A DNA stretch of 8,177 nt from an uncultured Hyphomicrobiales bacterium. Its GTDB lineage: Bacteria; Pseudomonadota; Alphaproteobacteria; Rhizobiales; Rhizobiaceae. The notes under the pieces are model-generated. The model was not told where the DNA came from. It was given only the letters and a program-made list of their open reading frames with translations, and ran no database searches. Numbering within the stretch: the stretch's first letter is position 1; every line of letters begins with the position of its first letter. Positions 5,842 through 8,177 of this stretch are shown piece after piece. The stretch spans positions 1 through 8,177 of the forward strand of contig CALTTH010000145.1 of NCBI GenBank assembly GCA_943908365.1. The letters run 5' to 3'. Position numbers and translations under genes: made by a program.

Positions 5842-6115
5842 GGTTCATCCCATTACTCGCGTCTTCATCATGAGGACGACGAGATACTTATGGTGCGAAA
5901 CCTCTTTATAATTCTTGAATCGCTTGATGGCCGAACTGTTCGATTCTGGGACAGGGCGTGAAGCAATGAACCCGGTGTCAAACTGAATCTCCGGGTGCTC
6001 GGATCATCGGCGAGCGGCACACAGTGACGCAAGCAGAGCTCGACAAACGCAGAACGACGCCAAGGCTGAAAAGAGGCAGCCATTTAAGTTTAAGTGGTGA
6101 CATCTGGAAAGAAAA
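5842..6115. other. Intergenic region between the small ORF and tRNA-Val
   Basis: No gene is recognised on either strand. One inverted repeat with six-base arms (ACCCGG at 5970-5975, CCGGGT at 5991-5996) and a 15-base loop is present. A 71-codon minus-strand ATG frame covers much of it, but it is serine/arginine rich, has no motif and looks like chance. The few T-rich bases next to the tRNA (TTTTC on the minus strand) may end its transcript. Confidence 0.4.
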
Positions 6116-6191
6116 TGGTGGGCGATGAGAGACTCGAACTCCCGACATCCTCGGTGTAAACGAGGCGCTCTACCAACTGAGCTAATCGCCC
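6116..6191 (-). tRNA. tRNA-Val (anticodon UAC)
   Basis: A full 76-base cloverleaf on the minus strand with encoded CCA. The acceptor GGGCGAT (6191-6185) pairs with ATCGCCC (6126-6120), with A73 at 6119 and CCA at 6118-6116. The D-arm reads AGCTCAGTTGGTAGAGC. The anticodon stem CCTCG/CGAGG encloses loop TTTACAC with anticodon TAC at 6158-6156. The T-arm contains GTTCGAGTC. It reads GUA and, by wobble, other valine codons. No neighbour is obviously co-transcribed. Confidence 0.97.
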
Positions 6192-6231
6192 TTCGCGTCT
6201 TGCAGATCGTGTCCGCCGCGTCGGTGGCCGT

Positions 6232-6260
6232 GATCTATTCGGATCGGATGGAAACCGCAA
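6232..6260 (-). promoter_or_regulatory. Candidate promoter of tRNA-Val
   Basis: On the minus strand TTGCGG (6260-6255) and TAGATC (6237-6232) are 17 bp apart, about 40 bases before the mature tRNA. Three A-tracts (A6, A6, A7) lie immediately upstream at 6298-6275, in the position of an UP element. Strong stable-RNA promoters often have this arrangement. Confidence 0.45.
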
Positions 6261-6301
6261 GAGCCTTTGTGAAGTTTTTTTGTTTTTTCCGGTTTTTTGT
6301 C

Positions 6302-6758
6302 GCGGTGCAAAAGGCAAATGATCCGACAGCAACGCAAATTCCAAAAGCCTTATCAGCTCTTTACCATCCAGGTGACCAACCAGGAGTTTCCGATAAACCC
6401 AACCTCCCGGCGACACTGACCTTTTAAGCCTGCGATAGCGCAGCCACCACTCTACCCCGGATGGACCTGTCTTTCTTTTTCGTGCGATGACGAGTCAGGC
6501 CCAGGAAAATCTGGAGGCGCTAAAGTCTGAGACGGCACAATGTTAGGAGGAGGAAAGGGGAGGGGAGGTGCCCTCGTCAGGGACTCGCATCACTGGTGGC
6601 GACTCGAGGATGGTCTCCAGCAGGAATAGCGCGGTCTGTGGATAAGATGCCTGAGGTGCACAATTGCGGGCCCTTTATCGATTGCCCGGAAAGCTGGGCT
6701 TTTGGAAGCCGGTCCCATGGCAAAATGCACAAGCTTATTCTTTTGTCGTGAAAGCTGC
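6302..6758. other. Non-coding stretch between tRNA-Val and tRNA-Asp promoters
   Basis: No credible gene is seen. It contains a short hairpin CTGCG-ATAG-CGCAG at 6430-6443, a polypurine tract at 6545-6568, a consensus DnaA box at 6637-6645, and a small hairpin GCCC/GGGC (6684-6699) followed by TTTT that could be a weak plus-strand terminator. None of the conserved cores of SRP RNA, RNase P RNA or tmRNA was recognised. An unannotated small RNA remains possible. Confidence 0.4.
6637..6645 (-). promoter_or_regulatory. Single consensus DnaA box
   Basis: TGTGGATAA is the exact complement of the consensus TTATCCACA. It is isolated: no second clear box, AT-rich unwinding region or replication gene is nearby. 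It is therefore not an origin and may be a chance or titration site. Confidence 0.35.
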
Positions 6759-6787
6759 TTGACACCCCCACACGAACGCCTTAGTTA
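6759..6787 (+). promoter_or_regulatory. Candidate promoter of the tRNA-Asp pair
   Basis: A perfect TTGACA at 6759-6764 (in CTTGACAC) is followed after 17 bp by TAGTTA at 6782-6787. The -35 is ideal and the -10 poor. It lies about 60 bases before the first tRNA, leaving a leader that folds into a hairpin (6796-6817). Confidence 0.5.
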
Positions 6788-6848
6788 GCCGCTCAACGAA
6801 CAGCCGAGGCGGTTCGTGCAGCGAGGTGAAAGCCTCCTGCCAGGAGAT

Positions 6849-6925
6849 GCGGGTGTAGCTCAGTCGGTTAGAGTGCCGGCCTGTCACGCCGGAGGTCGCG
6901 GGTTCGAGCCCCGTCACTCGCGCCA
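6849..6925 (+). tRNA. tRNA-Asp (anticodon GUC), first copy
   Basis: A 77-base cloverleaf with encoded CCA (6923-6925). The acceptor GCGGGTG pairs with CACTCGC (one G-U). The anticodon stem CCGGC/GCCGG encloses loop CTGTCAC with anticodon GTC at 6883-6885. The T-arm contains GGTTCGAGCCC, and G73 is the expected aspartate identity base. A hairpin (ACGAACAGCC with GGCGGTTCGT, one mismatch, 6796-6817) precedes it in the leader. Confidence 0.97.
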
Positions 6926-6944
6926 TCCTGTACCTCGGAACTCT

Positions 6945-6963
6945 ACGAACGCCAAGCGTTCGT
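6945..6963 (+). other. Perfect hairpin between the two tRNA-Asp genes
   Basis: ACGAACGC and GCGTTCGT flank CAA, ending five bases before the second tRNA. The same ACGAAC/GTTCGT arms occur in the hairpin upstream of the first tRNA, and ACGAACGCC also occurs at 6772-6780 within the promoter. It may act in processing of a dicistronic precursor; this is inference. Confidence 0.55.
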
Positions 6964-6968
6964 CATGC

Positions 6969-7045
6969 GCGGGTGTAGCTCAGTCGGTTAGAGTGCCGGC
7001 CTGTCACGCCGGAGGTCGCGGGTTCGAGCCCCGTCACTCGCGCCA
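6969..7045 (+). tRNA. tRNA-Asp (anticodon GUC), second copy
   Basis: Base-for-base identical to the first copy over all 77 bases, offset by exactly 120 bp; anticodon GTC at 7003-7005, CCA at 7043-7045. A T7 run at 7047-7053 directly after the CCA probably ends the shared transcript. The 43-bp spacer lacks its own promoter, so the two are probably one unit created by tandem duplication. Confidence 0.97.
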
Positions 7046-7204
7046 CTTTTTTTCTACCTCCATTGCTATATCTGCCATCAGCAGGGCGGGGTTCGCGCCG
7101 CAAGATTTAGCCAATTCCGCCTCACTCAACCGGTCAAATTGTTCCGCCGGAGAGTCCAGTTTTCGCTCTTCCCCGGTGTCATAAAACGTTACCGCATGGC
7201 ACAA
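7034..7204 (-). CDS. Possible 56-residue protein or gene remnant (TTG start)
   Basis: Not a recognised family. The frame runs from TTG at 7204-7202 to TGA at 7036-7034, inside the 3' end of the second tRNA-Asp on the other strand. The predicted product has protein-like composition: after a short start containing TFYDTGEERKLD come two amphipathic acidic helices (SPAEQFDRLSEAELAK and ALLMADIAMEVEKKWRE). The in-frame region is open back to a TAA near 7233, but no ATG or GTG start and no clear ribosome-binding site are present. It may be a small gene with a TTG start, the surviving C-terminus of a decayed gene, or chance. Its position against a tRNA 3' end would suit the edge of a past insertion. 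Any expression would be convergent with the tRNAs. Confidence 0.3.
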   Translation of the reverse strand: MCHAVTFYDTGEERKLDSPAEQFDRLSEAELAKSCGANPALLMADIAMEVEKKWRE

Positions 7205-7413
7205 AAATACGTGACGATTTAAAAGAGCGGTTTAAACGATTTTTGTCGATGTTTCTTAAGTATTTAGCTATATGTCGAATGGCCAGGGCATCGGCTGTTT
7301 GACATTACCGTGTCTAATCCGTGGCGGGATTGGCGCGAAAAGGTGCTTAAACCCTTGCAGAGATGGCGCGGCTGCGCTAACCACTGCGGCGTTGCAACAC
7401 AATTCGGCCCTGC
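7205..7413. other. Upstream region of the nuo operon
   Basis: No gene seen. The AT-rich stretch 7216-7275 contains CTATAT at 7268-7273, which matches the rhizobial -10 consensus, but the nearest -35-like TTTGTC (7242-7247) is 20 bp away. A perfect TTGACA at 7299-7304 has no -10 at the right distance; TGTC follows it as a partial inverted repeat (GACA at 7301-7304, TGTC at 7311-7314). The nuo promoter is probably in this interval but cannot be fixed. Confidence 0.4.
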
Positions 7414-7454
7414 GGAACGTCAGTTCCAAATGGGTGCCCGACGCTCGGTCGGGC
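7414..7454 (+). promoter_or_regulatory. Two tandem hairpins directly before the nuoA ribosome-binding site
   Basis: GGAAC-GTCA-GTTCC (7414-7427) is followed by GCCCGAC-GCTCG-GTCGGGC (7436-7454). Both stems are perfect, and the second ends one base before the AAGGA at 7455-7459. There is no T run, so they are not terminators. They could shape translation or stability of the nuo mRNA. Confidence 0.5.
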
Positions 7455-7466
7455 AAGGAAGAGACA

Positions 7467-7832
7467 ATGACTGAACTCCTCAGTTCCTATATTCCGATCG
7501 CAATCTTCATCGGTATCGCACTCGTCATCGGCCTGGCGCTGTTGATCGCGCCTTTCGCGGTTGCTTACAAGAATCCCGATCCTGAGAAGCTTTCCGCGTT
7601 CGAATGCGGCTTCAACGCGTTTGATGACGCTCGTATGAAGTTCGACATTCGATTCTATCTCGTTTCGATCCTTTTCATCATCTTCGACCTGGAAGTCGCC
7701 TTCCTGTTTCCGTGGGCAGTCTCCTTCGGTGAAATCGGCTGGTTCGGTTTCTGGTCCATGATGGTGTTTCTGGCCGTTCTGACCATCGGCTTCATCTATG
7801 AATGGAAGAAGGGAGCGCTGGAATGGGCGTAG
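7467..7832 (+). CDS. nuoA: NADH-quinone oxidoreductase subunit A
   Basis: A complete 121-residue NuoA (ND3 homologue), a membrane subunit of respiratory complex I, which oxidises NADH, reduces quinone and pumps protons across the inner membrane. Three helices are visible at about residues 8-33, 63-85 and 93-112. The loop motif SAFECGF (43-49) carries the conserved cysteine 47 next to the quinone site, and FDLEVAFLFPWA (73-84) has the conserved acidic residues D74 and E76. The start is the ATG at 7467, seven bases after AAGGA (7455-7459). A longer frame from 7272 exists, but its 65 extra residues are unlike the family and contain the leader hairpins. The stop codon overlaps the start of nuoB by ten bases. 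It is the first gene of the nuo operon. Confidence 0.97.
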   Translation: MTELLSSYIPIAIFIGIALVIGLALLIAPFAVAYKNPDPEKLSAFECGFNAFDDARMKFDIRFYLVSILFIIFDLEVAFLFPWAVSFGEIGWFGFWSMMVFLAVLTIGFIYEWKKGALEWA

Positions 7833-8177
7833 TTCAAAACGACTCGACGCTTGTCGCGCAAAAGCCCAAGGGCATTATCGATCCATCGACCGGCAAGCCG
7901 GTCGGTAGCGATGACGCTTACTTCAGCGAAATCAATGACGAATTGGCCGACAAGGGCTTTCTCGTCACCTCTACCGACGAGCTCATCACCTGGGCGCGCA
8001 CCGGCTCGCTGATGTGGATGCAGTTCGGTCTGGCCTGCTGCGCCGTCGAAGGTCTGATGCAGGCCTCCGGTCCGCGTTACGACATGGAGCGCTTCGGCGT
8101 TGCCCCGCGCGCCTCACCGCGCCAGTCGGACGTCATGATCGTTGCCGGTACGCTCACCAACAAGATGGCGCCCGCAC
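7823..8177 (+). CDS. nuoB: NADH-quinone oxidoreductase subunit B (5' part)
   Basis: The first 118 residues of NuoB, the peripheral-arm subunit that carries iron-sulfur cluster N2, the last electron carrier before quinone. The adjacent pair Cys72-Cys73 in FGLACCAVEG is two of the four N2 ligands; the other two lie beyond the window. The motifs RYDMERFGVAPRASPRQSDV and VAGTLTNKMAPA are typical of alphaproteobacterial NuoB. About 40 polar residues precede the core, normal for this lineage. The ATG at 7823 lies inside the end of nuoA, with GGGAG at 7811-7815 as ribosome-binding site, so translation is probably coupled to nuoA. The gene is cut by the window end, with no sign of damage. Confidence 0.97.
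   Translation, partial: MGVVQNDSTLVAQKPKGIIDPSTGKPVGSDDAYFSEINDELADKGFLVTSTDELITWARTGSLMWMQFGLACCAVEGLMQASGPRYDMERFGVAPRASPRQSDVMIVAGTLTNKMAPA

Noticed and set aside
6568..6645. 25-codon GTG frame after the AGGAGG-like polypurine tract
   Set aside because: The product lacks features and the frame ends within the DnaA box; the purine tract alone is not evidence of translation.
6849..7045. Direct repeats as a CRISPR or attachment-site array
   Set aside because: The repeat is the 77-base tRNA-Asp gene itself; only two units and no integrase nearby.
6816..7184. 122-codon plus-strand frame through both tRNA-Asp genes
   Set aside because: It duplicates its sequence because it reads through two identical tRNAs; not a protein gene.
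7197..7212. TGGCAC as a sigma-54 -24 element
   Set aside because: The required TTGC-type -12 element is absent at the fixed spacing.
7219..7235. TTAA...TTAA as a CtrA box upstream of nuoA
   Set aside because: The gap is nine bases, not the seven required.
7272..7466. Longer nuoA beginning at an ATG at 7272
   Set aside because: The extra 65 residues do not resemble NuoA and overlap leader hairpins; ATG 7467 has a ribosome-binding site and gives the family's normal length.

Overview
The window is a chromosomal core segment of an alphaproteobacterium of the order Hyphomicrobiales (Rhizobiales), most likely family Rhizobiaceae (Agrobacterium/Rhizobium group). The basis is the near-canonical rhizobial ClpX, Lon, HU, NuoA and NuoB sequences, the clpX-lon-hupB-[tRNA]-nuo gene order, and two two-palindrome intergenic repeats that resemble the Rhizobium-specific RIME family. 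No phage, IS, CRISPR or plasmid gene is visible.

Layout. Positions 1-671 hold the C-terminal half of clpX (+), closed by a strong terminator. After a 414-bp spacer with a sigma-32-like promoter comes a complete lon (1086-3503, +) with its own terminator. hupB (3705-3980, +) follows, encoding HU, again with a terminator. An FMN riboswitch (about 4119-4368) then leads into a ten-helix EamA/DMT transporter (4496-5398, +), which is best read as the riboflavin importer RibN. From 5399 to 7466 the window is mostly non-coding. It holds a degenerate second repeat copy, a possible 34-residue membrane miniprotein on the minus strand (5737-5841), tRNA-Val(UAC) on the minus strand, two identical tandem tRNA-Asp(GUC) genes on the plus strand, and a possible 56-codon minus-strand ORF (7034-7204). 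The window ends in the start of the complex I operon: nuoA complete and nuoB partial, overlapping by 10 bp.

Function. ClpX and Lon are the two main AAA+ proteolysis machines and are each separately transcribed here. HU is the nucleoid protein. RibN is expected to import riboflavin when FMN is low. NuoA and NuoB belong to NADH:quinone oxidoreductase, a flavoenzyme complex (FMN sits on NuoF, outside this window), but no regulatory link to the riboswitch is visible.

The most unusual observation is architectural. A complete, about 106-nt, two-hairpin RIME-like repeat sits inside the apical part of the variable peripheral arm of the FMN riboswitch. The arm's basal stem and all recognisable aptamer core blocks remain intact on both sides. 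A second, decayed copy in the same orientation lies just after ribN. This looks like a repeat accommodated within a working RNA aptamer. Secondary points of interest are a compact Shine-Dalgarno-sequestering hairpin in front of ribN, two tandem hairpins directly before the nuoA ribosome-binding site, and two small ORFs that an ATG- and length-filtered annotation would miss.
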